This document shows, piece after piece, positions 37,808-47,748 of a stretch of DNA of 64,000 bases (positions are counted from its first letter, which is position 1; each line of letters starts with the position of its first letter). A program made the position numbers and the translations under genes. Origin of the DNA: Novosphingobium indicum (lineage in GTDB: Bacteria; Pseudomonadota; Alphaproteobacteria; Sphingomonadales; Sphingomonadaceae); assembly GCF_014645195.1 (NCBI RefSeq), contig NZ_BMLK01000004.1, forward strand, positions 62,001 through 126,000. The letters are read 5' to 3'. Under the pieces are notes generated by a model. That model saw only the letters and a program-made list of their open reading frames with translations, was not told the DNA's origin and did no database searches.

Positions 37808-40791
37808 TCTGCATCCTCCGCGCCGATGTCGCCGAGCGATGTCAGCCACTCATCGAGACGCATGACCTGATCGTAATCGGCGTAGCTACCGAGTTCGGGA
37901 TTGAGCCGCGCGGTGAAGGGCTCGGTTCCGAGAATCCAGCGGTCAAGCGCGTCGTTGAGGAAGAACTCGGTCTTGGGCAGAAATTCTTCCGGATCGATAC
38001 CGCTGCGCTTGTTTCCGATCTTCAGCGGCGTCGCAACATAGCCGATCTGGTCCTTGTTCTTGGCCAGCGACCAATACTCGAAACCGGCAGCCTCACCATC
38101 AATGCCCTCAAAACCGCCGTTCTCGGCGATCATTCCGATCAGTCCCAGTTGCAGGGCAAATCCTTCTTCCACCCTGCGCGAAGAGGGCGGGGTTCCGGTC
38201 TTGTAGTCGACGACCGCAAGGCTCCCATCGGGCAGCCGGTCGATGCGGTCGGCGCGGCCGTGGATGCGCACGCCCCGATAATGCATGCCGCCCCATTGCT
38301 CGACGGCAACAACCTTGCGGCCCTCTTCCTTTTGCGCAGCGATCGCCTCGTCTATCCAGTCGAGCCCCTTGAGCAAGCGCGGCCGCCACAAGGCGCGCAT
38401 CAGCGGGTGCGCGCTCATCTCATCCAGCACTTGCTCAGCGATGGCGTGCAAACCGCGTGCGGGCTCACCAGCCTTGTGCCAGCGTTCGAGGATGGCGTGG
38501 ACGGCGATGCCCTGCCAGGCCGGGGTCGGCTCGGCATCGAGGCTGTCTAGAGACCGCAGATGCAGGATCGCATTGGCATAGAACTGGTAGGGATCGCCGC
38601 GCAGCCGGTCCAGTCCAGTGACGGAGACCTCGACCTTGCGCTGCTCGGCAGATGGCAGCGGCTGCGGGCGCGGATGCGCGGGCACCGAAGGCGCATCGTC
38701 AAGCTTGCGTGCAAGATCCCGCGCGCGCTTCTCCTCATGTCGGGCAACTTGATCGCCGAGCATGGCCTTCACGCGCAGTACGAAGCGTGAGGGAATGACG
38801 GGCCCGCCCTCGTCCCGTTGCGCCCAGCTCAGGACGACTTCGGGCGCGCCCAATGCCGCGGCCAGATCGTGCGCGGCGAGCCCGATGCGGAAATCCGCCC
38901 CCGGCACCCCGAGCGCGCGCAGCACAGCGGGCGGCAACAAAGAGTCCTGCGAAGGCGTAGCCGGCCAAACGCCCTCTGCAAGACCCGCGCATATGACGAG
39001 ATCAGCGCGGCTCATGCGTGCTTCCAGCAGACCGTAGATGGCCACGCGCGGGTGACCGCCCCAGGGGGGACGCACGGAGCTGCGATCCATGGCATCGCGC
39101 AGCACGGCATGCAGTTCGCGAGGATCGAGCAAGGTGCCCGCTGCATCGGCCGCTTCGCGAACCTCCTCGATGAAGGTGCCGAGCGCGCGGCCATCCGGGC
39201 CGGTCCATATCGCTTCACCGCACAGCGCTTCGGCCGCTTCGGACAGCGCGCCGAGCATCGCCGCCAAAGGTTCACCATCGCTCAGTGTAAAGAGCGGTGC
39301 CAGGATCGCTTCGACCTCGGCCCACCATTCGCCAAGCTTATGCTCCGCAGCAATCTTCTTGAGCGGTGCCAAGCCCGCGCCGGGTCTCGGACCGCGCAAT
39401 GCCAGATCCAGCTTGCGGGCATTCTCAAGCCAGCGCGCCCTGCCCTCACCGCTTCCCGCCAGCGGATGCACAAGCAGCGCGATGAGCGGTACGGGTGCGG
39501 CCTGCTCGGCCATGACTTCCGCGAGCAGCAGAAACAAACGCCCCGCTGCAGTCTGTGGCAGCGGTTGACCCGCCGTATCGTCCGCTTCGATGTCCCAGCG
39601 TTGCAAGTGGGCGACGACGCGCGCGGCCAGCCCGCGATCCGGCGTAACCAGCGCTACGCGCCGTTCAGGCACCTCCAGCGCCTCACGGATCAAGACGGCT
39701 ATGGCCTGCGCTTCCTCGCCGGGATGAGTCGCTTCCATCAGCCGCACATTGGAAAGGCGGCGATGCTCAGGCTTGAGATCGGCCCAGATGGCAGAGGCCT
39801 TGGGCGGCAGGAACAGGTTCGAGATCGCCTTGCTGCGCACCGGCGGTGCTGCGGACAGACCCGAGCGGTGCCAGGGCTGCACTTCATCGCGCGCAATGCC
39901 CATGCGGTTGAGCAGCAGTTTGAGATGGTACTGCGGATGCGTCACGGCGTCCTGCCTGCCGAACGGCGGATCGTCCTTCTCGGCCGGGGCGCCGGCAGTG
40001 CCCAGTTCCTCCCACACCTCGGGCGCGAGGGCCAGATCGAGGTCCGGCAGGATCACGCTGCCGCGCTCCAATTCGCTCACCACCCGCAGCAGACGCGCGA
40101 GCGACGGGGAAGCACTGGTGACGCCGGCCGCAACGATCGGATGGGCGGGCGGTTCATCCCGCCAGCGCCGGGCGGCATGCTCGAACAGGCGGTTGCGGCG
40201 TTCGGGCGCGTCGATCTCGCCGCGTTCGGTCAGTTCGGCGATCCAGTATTGCTGCACCATCAGGAAGGTGCGGGTGTTTTCACTCCAGTGCCCGGCCAGA
40301 TCGCCGACGATCCCGACAACTTCTTCGGACATCAGATCGATCGGCGCGATGCCTTCGACCAGCAACCGGTCCATGGTGCGGCCGATTTCCCATGCCCGGC
40401 GCAGCAAGGCCGCGCCTTTCCCCGCCTTGTCGCCTTCGACTTCGCGCAGGTAATGGGCCAAGCGCAGCCAGCGGCGTGTCGGATCGGCCGCAGGCGGTAT
40501 ATCGGCAGCACCCAACGGATCGAGCAGCGGCCCCAGCATTTCGTCGAGATCGAGATCGCCGACGACCGCCATGCGCGGCAGCAGCATGCCCTGCGATGTA
40601 TCGCCGCCGGAATGCCGCACGAAGGCTTCGGTCACCGTGCGCACCGTCCGGCGGCTCGGCAGCAGGAGTGTCAGGCGAGCAAGGCCGAGGTCCGGTTCCG
40701 CGTAGCGCGGGACAAGGCCCGCCACGAGGGCATCGGCAAAACCGCGGTGAGCGGCAATGGAGTATAGATTGGGCCCTGCCCTTTCAGGCAC
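37804..40791 (-). CDS. addB: double-strand break repair protein AddB
   Basis: The 995-residue subunit matches alphaproteobacterial AddB. An inactive-helicase-like body carries segments such as TLLLPSRRTVRTVTEAF and VICAGLAEGVWPA. A C-terminal PD-(D/E)xK nuclease domain has DGSLAVVDYKTGTPPS. It starts at GTG 40791, overlapping murU by eight bases, and ends overlapping addA. No cluster of four Cys for an iron-sulfur centre is apparent, unlike Bacillus AddB. Confidence 0.9.
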   Translation of the reverse strand: MPERAGPNLYSIAAHRGFADALVAGLVPRYAEPDLGLARLTLLLPSRRTVRTVTEAFVRHSGGDTSQGMLLPRMAVVGDLDLDEMLGPLLDPLGAADIPPAADPTRRWLRLAHYLREVEGDKAGKGAALLRRAWEIGRTMDRLLVEGIAPIDLMSEEVVGIVGDLAGHWSENTRTFLMVQQYWIAELTERGEIDAPERRNRLFEHAARRWRDEPPAHPIVAAGVTSASPSLARLLRVVSELERGSVILPDLDLALAPEVWEELGTAGAPAEKDDPPFGRQDAVTHPQYHLKLLLNRMGIARDEVQPWHRSGLSAAPPVRSKAISNLFLPPKASAIWADLKPEHRRLSNVRLMEATHPGEEAQAIAVLIREALEVPERRVALVTPDRGLAARVVAHLQRWDIEADDTAGQPLPQTAAGRLFLLLAEVMAEQAAPVPLIALLVHPLAGSGEGRARWLENARKLDLALRGPRPGAGLAPLKKIAAEHKLGEWWAEVEAILAPLFTLSDGEPLAAMLGALSEAAEALCGEAIWTGPDGRALGTFIEEVREAADAAGTLLDPRELHAVLRDAMDRSSVRPPWGGHPRVAIYGLLEARMSRADLVICAGLAEGVWPATPSQDSLLPPAVLRALGVPGADFRIGLAAHDLAAALGAPEVVLSWAQRDEGGPVIPSRFVLRVKAMLGDQVARHEEKRARDLARKLDDAPSVPAHPRPQPLPSAEQRKVEVSVTGLDRLRGDPYQFYANAILHLRSLDSLDAEPTPAWQGIAVHAILERWHKAGEPARGLHAIAEQVLDEMSAHPLMRALWRPRLLKGLDWIDEAIAAQKEEGRKVVAVEQWGGMHYRGVRIHGRADRIDRLPDGSLAVVDYKTGTPPSSRRVEEGFALQLGLIGMIAENGGFEGIDGEAAGFEYWSLAKNKDQIGYVATPLKIGNKRSGIDPEEFLPKTEFFLNDALDRWILGTEPFTARLNPELGSYADYDQVMRLDEWLTSLGDIGAEDAE

Positions 40792-41509
40792 GGGTCAGCC
40801 ATTCCTCCGTCGGCTTGATCGCCGCCGGTTCGCCGACCTCGAACCACAATCCCATATGCGAGATGCCAAAGAGGCGGTCTTCCTCGATCGCACGGGTCCA
40901 CAGCACGTTGGTCGAGAAAGGCCCTACCGGAGCATCGCGCAGCAAACGGTGCGAAACGAGCTGGATGCCCGAGTAGATGAAGGGGGCAACATAGCCCCGT
41001 TTGCGGCGTGTGATCCGGCCTTCGGGATCGAGATGAAAGTCGCCTTCGCCGCGATAATTCATCGCCCGCGGATGGGGGACGAGCAGCAGGAGCGCATCCA
41101 TGCGCTCCGGATCCCACGCCTGCGACAGTTCATTGAACACGTCATTGGGCCCATCGACCCAGATATTGTCGCTGTTGAGGCAGAAAAACGGATCGGGCAG
41201 CATTGGCGCAGCCTTCACCATACCGCCGCCCGTTTCTAGCAGCTGCTCGCGTTCATCCGAAACACGGACCTTCGGCGCCCTGCTGCGGACATTGCAGTGG
41301 CCTTCCAATGCATCGGCGAGATAGTGGACGTTCACAACCGCATTCCCGATGCCGGCGCTCTCCAGCTTGTCGAGCGCGTGATCGATCAGCGACTTGCCGG
41401 CAACGCGCACCAGCGGCTTGGGCTGGCTCGCAGTGAGCGGACGCATGCGCTTGCCCAGCCCTGCGGCCAGGATCATCGCGGTGTCGCTGGCGAGAGGTTT
41501 TCCGGTCAT
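40784..41509 (-). CDS. murU: N-acetylmuramate 1-phosphate uridylyltransferase
   Basis: The 241-residue nucleotidyltransferase has the sugar-nucleotide signature MILAAGLGKRMRPLTASQPKP. It also has the metal-site segment LNSDNIWVD. Its position directly after amgK points to MurU, which makes UDP-MurNAc from MurNAc-1-phosphate in the recycling pathway that bypasses de novo synthesis and confers intrinsic fosfomycin tolerance in other bacteria. ATG 41509 overlaps the amgK stop. Confidence 0.85.
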   Translation of the reverse strand: MTGKPLASDTAMILAAGLGKRMRPLTASQPKPLVRVAGKSLIDHALDKLESAGIGNAVVNVHYLADALEGHCNVRSRAPKVRVSDEREQLLETGGGMVKAAPMLPDPFFCLNSDNIWVDGPNDVFNELSQAWDPERMDALLLLVPHPRAMNYRGEGDFHLDPEGRITRRKRGYVAPFIYSGIQLVSHRLLRDAPVGPFSTNVLWTRAIEEDRLFGISHMGLWFEVGEPAAIKPTEEWLTRA

Positions 41510-42504
41510 GCCTGGAACTGTCCCCCATGCGCCGAACGCAGCTCGGCGGGTATGTTCGCATCGAACCACGCGGCGACCGGCGCCAGCGCCGGATGCGCGA
41601 GATCACGTTCGAGCAGCGCCCATACACGCGGGATCAGGTCGAGGTAACGCGGCTTGTTGTCGCGCCGCCAGAGCCGCACGAAGATGCCGACGATCTTGGC
41701 ATTCCGCTGCGCGCCCAGGCGCGCGTAGTCGGCGAGAAAAACATCCTTGTCGACGCCCATCGCCCGCACGTAGCGGTCGAACATCCGGCTCTCGATTTCG
41801 GGGGAAACATCGCGGCGGGCATCCTGCAGCAGCGATACGAGATCGTAGGCTGGGTGGCCGACCAGCGCGTCCTGAAAATCGAGCAGGCCCTGCTTCTCCA
41901 GCGCACCGAGCAGCATGATGTTCTCGGCATGATAGTCGCGCAGCACCGTTACGCCCGGACGCTGATTGGGCAGCAATTCCCTGAACACCGATTCCCAGGC
42001 CGACGTGAAGCCTGACGCATCGACGTAGAGGTTCTGCGCCGTACAGTACCAGTCGATGAAAAGCCGGGCCTCGCGCTGATACTCGTGCAGCGAGTAATCG
42101 AGGAACGGCCCCGGCGGCAGATCGTGCAGCGCTACAAGCGCATCGACCGCGCCCTTGTAGACCGCCTCTTCATCGCTCGGCCACTGATCAAGATAATCGC
42201 GCATGCGCGCGGCGCCGAAGTCTTCCAACAGGACCAATCCGCGCTCTGGATCGTCTGCGAATATCCGCGGGGCGCGCATGCCATTGGCATCGAGCCATCG
42301 CGCCGCGCGGAGGAAAGGCACCGGGTCCTCGTTAGGCGGCGGCGCGTCCATCAGCATCGCCGCCTTGTCCTCGCCCTTGCGGATGCGGAAGTAGCGGCGG
42401 AACGAGGCGTCACCCGGCAAGGGTTCGACGGTCGCGCCCTCCCAGCCTGCCTTGGCTAGAAAGGTTTCGAGATCGGCGGGTAGGTCGGATTGAGTCGATG
42501 TCAT
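41506..42504 (-). CDS. amgK: N-acetylmuramate/N-acetylglucosamine kinase
   Basis: The 332-residue aminoglycoside-phosphotransferase-fold kinase has an N-terminal GDASFRRYFRI segment. The catalytic loop is VLRDYHAENIMLL and the metal motif is LLDFQDALVGHPAYDL. AmgK phosphorylates the anomeric position of MurNAc and GlcNAc recovered from peptidoglycan, and MurU acts next. ATG 42504 overlaps the tsaE stop. The longer frame from 42591 adds residues read from inside tsaE. Confidence 0.85.
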   Translation of the reverse strand: MTSTQSDLPADLETFLAKAGWEGATVEPLPGDASFRRYFRIRKGEDKAAMLMDAPPPNEDPVPFLRAARWLDANGMRAPRIFADDPERGLVLLEDFGAARMRDYLDQWPSDEEAVYKGAVDALVALHDLPPGPFLDYSLHEYQREARLFIDWYCTAQNLYVDASGFTSAWESVFRELLPNQRPGVTVLRDYHAENIMLLGALEKQGLLDFQDALVGHPAYDLVSLLQDARRDVSPEIESRMFDRYVRAMGVDKDVFLADYARLGAQRNAKIVGIFVRLWRRDNKPRYLDLIPRVWALLERDLAHPALAPVAAWFDANIPAELRSAHGGQFQA

Positions 42505-42947
42505 TGTGGCATTCGCCCTAGCCAATCCGAACCACCTTCGACAATGGCGATACGTCCATTGCCGACAACATCGAGCGTAATCGAGAGGCACCCCCCCTCA
42601 TCGGCAAAGCCCCCCGCATGATCGGGCCACTCGGCGATCATCGCCGCCCTTGCCCGGTAATCATCAAGACCGATCTCTTCCGCCTCTCCCGGATCGTTCA
42701 ACCGATAGAAGTCCGCATGGACCAGAGGTATCCGGACAGCAGGCGGATCATAGAGTTCGACAATGGAAAAGCTGGGAGATGGAACTTCGCCTTCGTGCCC
42801 GAGCGCCGCAATGATCGCCCGGGCCAGCGTGGTCTTGCCTGCGCCGAGTCCGCCCGTGAGAGCGACGACATCGCCTGGGCGCAAGTTCGAGGCGATGGTG
42901 CGCCCCAGACGATCCATCGCCTGCAGATCGGGCAGATCGATGGTCAT
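42501..42947 (-). CDS. tsaE: tRNA t6A modification ATPase TsaE
   Basis: The 148-residue P-loop protein has the Walker A sequence LTGGLGAGKTTLARAI and the Walker-B-like VHADFYRLND. It is the ATPase of the TsaBDE complex that makes threonylcarbamoyl-adenosine at position 37 of ANN-decoding tRNAs. It is linked by four-base overlaps to divL upstream and amgK downstream. Confidence 0.9.
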   Translation of the reverse strand: MTIDLPDLQAMDRLGRTIASNLRPGDVVALTGGLGAGKTTLARAIIAALGHEGEVPSPSFSIVELYDPPAVRIPLVHADFYRLNDPGEAEEIGLDDYRARAAMIAEWPDHAGGFADEGGCLSITLDVVGNGRIAIVEGGSDWLGRMPQ

Positions 42948-45298
42948 GGCAGCTCGATAATCGCTCTGGTGCCCTGGCCGGGCTCCGATTCCAGACGCAA
43001 TGTCCCGCCATGTGCCTCGACAAGCTGCCGGGCCAGCGGCAGCCCGAGCCCACGGCGGCGCTCCATGGTCTTGCCGTCGGCGCTCACCTTCATGCCTTCC
43101 ATGGCGCGGGCCAGACTGCGGCCGTCCATGCCCTTGCCCCGATCCTGGATGAGAATGCGGATTCGGTCGGCACCGCCGGCCTTGCGCCGCGAGACCTTGA
43201 CGAGAATGCGTCCGCCCTTCTCGCTTGCGGTGATGGCATTGTCGACGATGTGCCCGACCGCTCGGGCCAGACGGCGGCGATCGGCCGAAAGCGAGCGCAG
43301 CAGACCATCGGCCCGCAGGTCCATCGTCAGCCCGGCCTTCTCGAGCCGCGCCGCCCGCTCTTCCGCCACACCGCGCAGGAACGGCATGACGTCGATGTCT
43401 TCCTTCTTGAGCGGAAGCATGCCCGCTTCGCTTTGCGACAGGTCGAGCAGGCTATCAATATGCTCGCCAAGCTGGGCCGAGGCTTGGAGGATCGAACCGA
43501 CGTAATCCTTGCCGGAATCAGTAAGGTCCCCGCCGAGCCCATGTTCGAGCATTTCCGCAAACCCGCCGATGGAATTGAGCGGATTGCGCAGTTCGTAGCT
43601 CATGTTGGCAAGGAAGCGCGTCTTGATGGCATCGGCCTCGATCAGCGCAGCATTGCTCTCGCGCAGGGCATCCTCAGCCTTCTGCGAGTCCGTAATGTCG
43701 AGCACGGCGAGCAAGCCGTTTCCGTCCGGCAGTGGAACGCCCGCGAACTCGAGTATCCGTCCGTCAGCCAAGGCGATCCGGCCGCCTTTCTGAGTGCGGT
43801 CGAGCGTTGCCGCGCGCACGACATTGCCGACGGTTTCCGCCTCGACCGGTTTCTTGAGGCGCGAGGAAATCTTCTTCAGCAGCGTCTCGACATGGGGGTG
43901 CGTGTCGAGGAATTCGCTGTCGAGGCCCCAGTCGGCAGCGAAACGCCGGTTCCAGAGCTGCATCCGCCCATCCGGCGCAAAGACTGCAATCGACTCGAAC
44001 AGGCTGTCGAATGTCGCCGTACGGGTGCGCAGCAAGGTGTCGCGCATGGCGGAGAGACGCAGCTGTTCGGTGCGGTCTTCGACAATCAGCAGCAGACCGC
44101 CATCGGGGATCGGCTGCGCCACGATGCGCAAGTGCGTGCCGTCAGCCAGCGACCAGGCTTCCTCTTGGGTGTGGCCCGAAGCGAACCAGGCCGCCCTTTC
44201 GCGGCGCCAGGCCGGGAAGTCGCGAACTTCGGGAACACGGCCGGCATCGCGCGCGGCATCGAGCAGGCGCTCGAACGCCGGTGGATCCGTCATGGACCGC
44301 GTCGATAGCCGGAAAAGGCGCTGGAATGGCTGGTTGGCAAACGCCAGCCGCTTCTTGTCATCGAACTGCGCCACGCCGGCGGAGAGCTGGTCGAGCAATG
44401 CGCGCTGCGCATCGCGGAAAGCGCGGAACGAACGGGACAGCTCTTCCATGTCCTCGATGTCCACCGCGTACCCCGCGATGCCATCCTCGCCCAGCGGGAG
44501 ATCGCTGACACGCAAGGCACGCCGCTGACCGTCAATCGTCGCATGAACAATGCGCTCGATCGGTGTTCCTCCCGTCACCGCCTGCTGCGCAACTTGTGCA
44601 GGCGCCACACCGTCGACCGTCTCGATCAGTTCTACACCGCTTGCGACGACAGCCTCTGCGCTCTTGGCGCCGACAGCGGCGACGTAGGCGGAGTTCACGA
44701 GCTGCAGTTCGCCATCAGCACGGCGGAACCACATCGGCATCGGCGCAGCTTCGATCAGCGAGACGAGCGCATGGAAATCGCCGCGCGCCCGGGCCGCTTC
44801 CTCGCGCAGCCGATTGAGTTCGCTCTCGCTGTCGCTGAAATCGAAAATCCAGACCAGAGCCGCGCCGCCCGGCGAGACCTGCGGATCGGCCAGATGGCCG
44901 CGCAGTGCAAGGCTGCGGGTCGAGCCTTCAGGCGTCACGACCATGCGGAAAGGCGCTGCCGTCTTCTGGCAGCGGCGCACCGCCTCGGTCAGTTCATCGA
45001 GCTTGTCTTTGGGCAGCCCCCGTCCGCCCCCGTCGAGTTCGGACAGATACTGGGGCATGGCATCGAGGCCGAGCCATTGCGCAAGACGCGGGCTGGCTTC
45101 GATTCGGCCATCGGAGCGAACCAGCAAGGGAAGCGCCGGCGATTCCTCGACCATGTGGGCAAGGCGGCGGGCGGATTTGAGCTGGCTTGCCGTGCGCTGG
45201 TCCCGCGCGCGTGCTGCAAGTACGGCCCAGGCAGCTACCAGTGTCCAGGCACCAAGCAGCAGGCCGATCAGCAAGGGCAGGAAACGGTTCAGCTCCAT
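42944..45298 (-). CDS. divL: DivL-like cell-cycle kinase with Tyr in place of the phospho-acceptor His
   Basis: The 784-residue protein has one N-terminal membrane segment (about 8-29) and about four PAS-like regions between residues 50 and 540. A DHp domain and an HATPase domain follow (IVDNAITASE, DRGKGMDG, RGLGLPLAR). At the H-box it reads MSYELRNPL: Tyr568 (codon 43597-43595, TAC) replaces the usual His. This is the hallmark of Caulobacter DivL, which controls CckA-CtrA signalling with DivK at the pole. Length and the neighbouring tsaE also match. It starts the coupled operon that runs to addA. Confidence 0.85.
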   Translation of the reverse strand: MELNRFLPLLIGLLLGAWTLVAAWAVLAARARDQRTASQLKSARRLAHMVEESPALPLLVRSDGRIEASPRLAQWLGLDAMPQYLSELDGGGRGLPKDKLDELTEAVRRCQKTAAPFRMVVTPEGSTRSLALRGHLADPQVSPGGAALVWIFDFSDSESELNRLREEAARARGDFHALVSLIEAAPMPMWFRRADGELQLVNSAYVAAVGAKSAEAVVASGVELIETVDGVAPAQVAQQAVTGGTPIERIVHATIDGQRRALRVSDLPLGEDGIAGYAVDIEDMEELSRSFRAFRDAQRALLDQLSAGVAQFDDKKRLAFANQPFQRLFRLSTRSMTDPPAFERLLDAARDAGRVPEVRDFPAWRRERAAWFASGHTQEEAWSLADGTHLRIVAQPIPDGGLLLIVEDRTEQLRLSAMRDTLLRTRTATFDSLFESIAVFAPDGRMQLWNRRFAADWGLDSEFLDTHPHVETLLKKISSRLKKPVEAETVGNVVRAATLDRTQKGGRIALADGRILEFAGVPLPDGNGLLAVLDITDSQKAEDALRESNAALIEADAIKTRFLANMSYELRNPLNSIGGFAEMLEHGLGGDLTDSGKDYVGSILQASAQLGEHIDSLLDLSQSEAGMLPLKKEDIDVMPFLRGVAEERAARLEKAGLTMDLRADGLLRSLSADRRRLARAVGHIVDNAITASEKGGRILVKVSRRKAGGADRIRILIQDRGKGMDGRSLARAMEGMKVSADGKTMERRRGLGLPLARQLVEAHGGTLRLESEPGQGTRAIIELP

Positions 45299-45379
45299 CG
45301 CCTTCGGCTATGGTGCCGCGAACGCACTATGACAATGGGGGGATCGCACCCTGAAGGCGCAATCCCCCGATCTGTCGGA

Positions 45380-46801
45380 TCAGTAACGGTAGTGATCAGG
45401 CTTGAACGGACCAGCCTGCGGCACACCGATGTATTTGGCCTGCTTTTCGGAAAGCTTGGTCAGCTTCACGCCAAGCTTGTCGAGGTGCAGCGCCGCGACC
45501 TTTTCGTCGAGGTGCTTGGGAAGCACGTAAACGCGGTTTTCGTACTCGTCGGACTTGGTGAACAGCTCGATCTGCGCCAGCGTCTGGTTGGTGAAGCTGG
45601 AGGACATGACGAAGCTGGGGTGGCCGGTGGCGCAACCCAGGTTCACCAGGCGCCCCTTGGCCAGAATGATGATCTGCTTGCCGTCCGGGAAGGTCACGAG
45701 GTCGGTACCGGCCTTGATTTCCTTCCAATTATAGTTGTCGAGCGCCGAAATCTGGATCTCGGAGTCGAAGTGGCCGATGTTGCAGACGATGGCCTTGTCC
45801 TTCATCTGCTCCATATGCTCGCCGGTGATGACGCCTTCGTTGCCGGTCGCCGTGCAGAAGATGTCGCAGCGCTTCACGGCTTCTTCCATGGTGACGACTT
45901 CGTAGCCTTCCATGGCGGCTTGCAGGGCACAGATCGGATCGATTTCGGTGACCATGACGCGAGCACCGGCCTGGCGCAGCGAGGCGGCCGACCCCTTGCC
46001 GACGTCACCGAAGCCGGCGACACAGGCGACCTTGCCCGAAAGCATGACGTCGGTGGCGCGGCGCACCGCATCGACCAGCGATTCGCGGCAGCCATAGAGG
46101 TTGTCGAACTTCGATTTGGTCACCGAGTCGTTCACGTTGATGGCCGGGAATGGCAGCTTGCCGTCCTTGGCGAGGTGGTAGAGGCGGTGCACGCCGGTGG
46201 TGGTCTCTTCGGACACGCCCTTGATGGCGTTGACCGAGCGCGAGAGGTAGCCAGGCTTGGCCTTGAGGAAGGCCTTGAGGGCACGGACGAATTCGATTTC
46301 CTCGGCATTGGAGGGTTCGAACAGCTCTTCGCCTGCCTCCACGCGCGCGCCCCACAGCGCGAACATGGTGGCGTCGCCGCCGTCGTCAAGGATCATGTTG
46401 GCGGTAAGATCCGGATTTTCTTCGGTCGACCAGTCGAAGATCTTGCCGACATAGTCCCAGTAGTCCGAGAGGCTTTCACCCTTGATTGCATAGACCGGGA
46501 TGCCCTTCGCCGCGATGGCGGCAGCCGCGTGATCCTGGGTGGAGAAGATGTTGCACGTGGCCCAGCGCACTTCGGCGCCGAGCGCAACCAGCGTTTCGAT
46601 CAGCACTGCCGTCTGAATCGTCATATGCAGTGAACCGGTAATGCGCGCGCCCTTGAGCGGCTTCGATTCGCCGAACTCTTCGCGCAGAGCCATCAGGCCC
46701 GGCATCTCGGTTTCCGCGATAGCAATCTCATCAAAGCCGTATTCGGCAAGCGAGATGTCAGCGATGGCGTAATCTTGTGCGTCGGTCTTGGCAGTGGCCA
46801 C
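45380..46801 (-). CDS. ahcY: S-adenosylhomocysteinase
   Basis: The 473-residue enzyme hydrolyses S-adenosylhomocysteine to adenosine and homocysteine, using bound NAD. The NAD loop is [20 protein letters not shown], the N-terminal substrate site includes [14 protein letters not shown], and the C-terminus is [10 protein letters not shown]. The insert around residue 155-185 is typical of many bacterial enzymes. It starts at GTG 46801 with AGGAG upstream. A 20-base palindrome 108 bases upstream may be its operator. Confidence 0.95.
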   Translation of the reverse strand: MATAKTDAQDYAIADISLAEYGFDEIAIAETEMPGLMALREEFGESKPLKGARITGSLHMTIQTAVLIETLVALGAEVRWATCNIFSTQDHAAAAIAAKGIPVYAIKGESLSDYWDYVGKIFDWSTEENPDLTANMILDDGGDATMFALWGARVEAGEELFEPSNAEEIEFVRALKAFLKAKPGYLSRSVNAIKGVSEETTTGVHRLYHLAKDGKLPFPAINVNDSVTKSKFDNLYGCRESLVDAVRRATDVMLSGKVACVAGFGDVGKGSAASLRQAGARVMVTEIDPICALQAAMEGYEVVTMEEAVKRCDIFCTATGNEGVITGEHMEQMKDKAIVCNIGHFDSEIQISALDNYNWKEIKAGTDLVTFPDGKQIIILAKGRLVNLGCATGHPSFVMSSSFTNQTLAQIELFTKSDEYENRVYVLPKHLDEKVAALHLDKLGVKLTKLSEKQAKYIGVPQAGPFKPDHYRY

Positions 46802-47118
46802 GGGCGCAAACTCCTGGGTGGTTCAAAGGTTAGGCGCCGCACGCGTAGATCCGACTTCCAGCGGCACCGGGATGCGCGATCCCTACTCATTCCCGGGCAT
46901 CGAAGCAAATATAAAGATATCTTTATATGATTTTTCAAAGAAGCGTTTGCACTCCCGCAACACGATTTCGCCATGCGGGCCAGGTCCCTACCCTCTGACG
47001 CTCTCTGTCTTGGAGACGCACTCCCAACCGGATTCACCAACAGGGGACGTTGTCCTATGGCGCGGGCGTCCTATATCTGCCCGCGTTGCGATTCACTTGC
47101 AGAAAAAGGATGCATTCC
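46802..47118. other. divergent intergenic region between ahcY and the peroxiredoxin gene
   Basis: No gene is seen. Besides the palindrome at 46909-46928, it contains a possible promoter for the peroxiredoxin gene around 47049-47077 (TTGTCC with TATATC 17 bases later). I found no convincing SAM or SAH riboswitch pattern. Confidence 0.45.
46909..46928. promoter_or_regulatory. 20-bp perfect palindrome upstream of ahcY
   Basis: ATATAAAGATATCTTTATAT equals its own reverse complement. It lies in the ahcY promoter region in an otherwise GC-rich context. It is a good candidate for a dimeric regulator, possibly an ArsR-family SahR-like protein of methyl-cycle genes. No such regulator is in the window. 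Confidence 0.6.
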
Positions 47119-47598
47119 ATGACCATCGCCGTTGGAGACAAGCTGCCTGACGTCAAACTGATGAAGGCTGGCGAAAGCGGACCCGAACCGGTCCAGACCG
47201 CCGACTACTTTGCAGGCAAGAAAGTCGCACTCTTCTCGGTCCCGGGCGCGTTCACGCCGACCTGCTCGGCCAAGCACCTGCCAGGCTTCGTCGACAAGGC
47301 GGGCGATCTGAAGGCCAAGGGCATCGACGAAATCGTCTGCACCGCCGTCAACGACGCCTTCGTCATGGGCGCATGGGGCAAGGCTTCCGGTTCGTCGGAC
47401 GTCACCATGCTGGCCGACGGCAATGCCGACCTCGCCAAGGCCGTGGACCTGGTAATGGACGGTTCGGGCTTCGGCATGGGCACGCGCGGCCAGCGCTTCT
47501 CGATGGTCGTAAACGACGGCGTTGTCGAACAGCTCAATGTCGAAGAGCCCGGCACCTTCGAAGTGAGCTCGGCCGAGTACATGCTCAACCAGCTCTGA
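47119..47598 (+). CDS. peroxiredoxin (Prx5-type)
   Basis: The 159-residue thiol peroxidase has the peroxidatic motif VPGAFTPTCSAKHLPGF and the Arg-containing late segment GMGTRGQRFSMVV. It reduces hydrogen peroxide and organic peroxides in the cytoplasm. ATG 47119 has AAAAAGGA suitably spaced; ATG 47110 is close and cannot be fully excluded. It is a single gene with its own terminator, divergent from ahcY. Confidence 0.9.
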   Translation: MTIAVGDKLPDVKLMKAGESGPEPVQTADYFAGKKVALFSVPGAFTPTCSAKHLPGFVDKAGDLKAKGIDEIVCTAVNDAFVMGAWGKASGSSDVTMLADGNADLAKAVDLVMDGSGFGMGTRGQRFSMVVNDGVVEQLNVEEPGTFEVSSAEYMLNQL

Positions 47599-47619
47599 TA
47601 GGTAATCTGCGGATTAGCC

Positions 47620-47656
47620 AAGGGGCGGCCTTCCGGAAGGACGGCCGCCCCTTTTT
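47620..47656. terminator. intrinsic terminator after the peroxiredoxin gene
   Basis: AAGGGGCGGCC and GGCCGCCCCTT form an 11-bp stem followed by TTTT. Confidence 0.85.
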
Positions 47657-47748
47657 CGTGGCCGGTATCGGCAGGGCGTTGGACCGACAGGCCTGCTTGC
47701 TCCCCTGCCCGGCCCAAGTTAGCCTCAGTCGCAAAGCAAGGAGTTTTC

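Noticed and set aside
46802..46908. Possible SAH or SAM riboswitch upstream of ahcY
   Set aside because: I could not match the conserved core of known classes; only the palindrome further upstream stands out.
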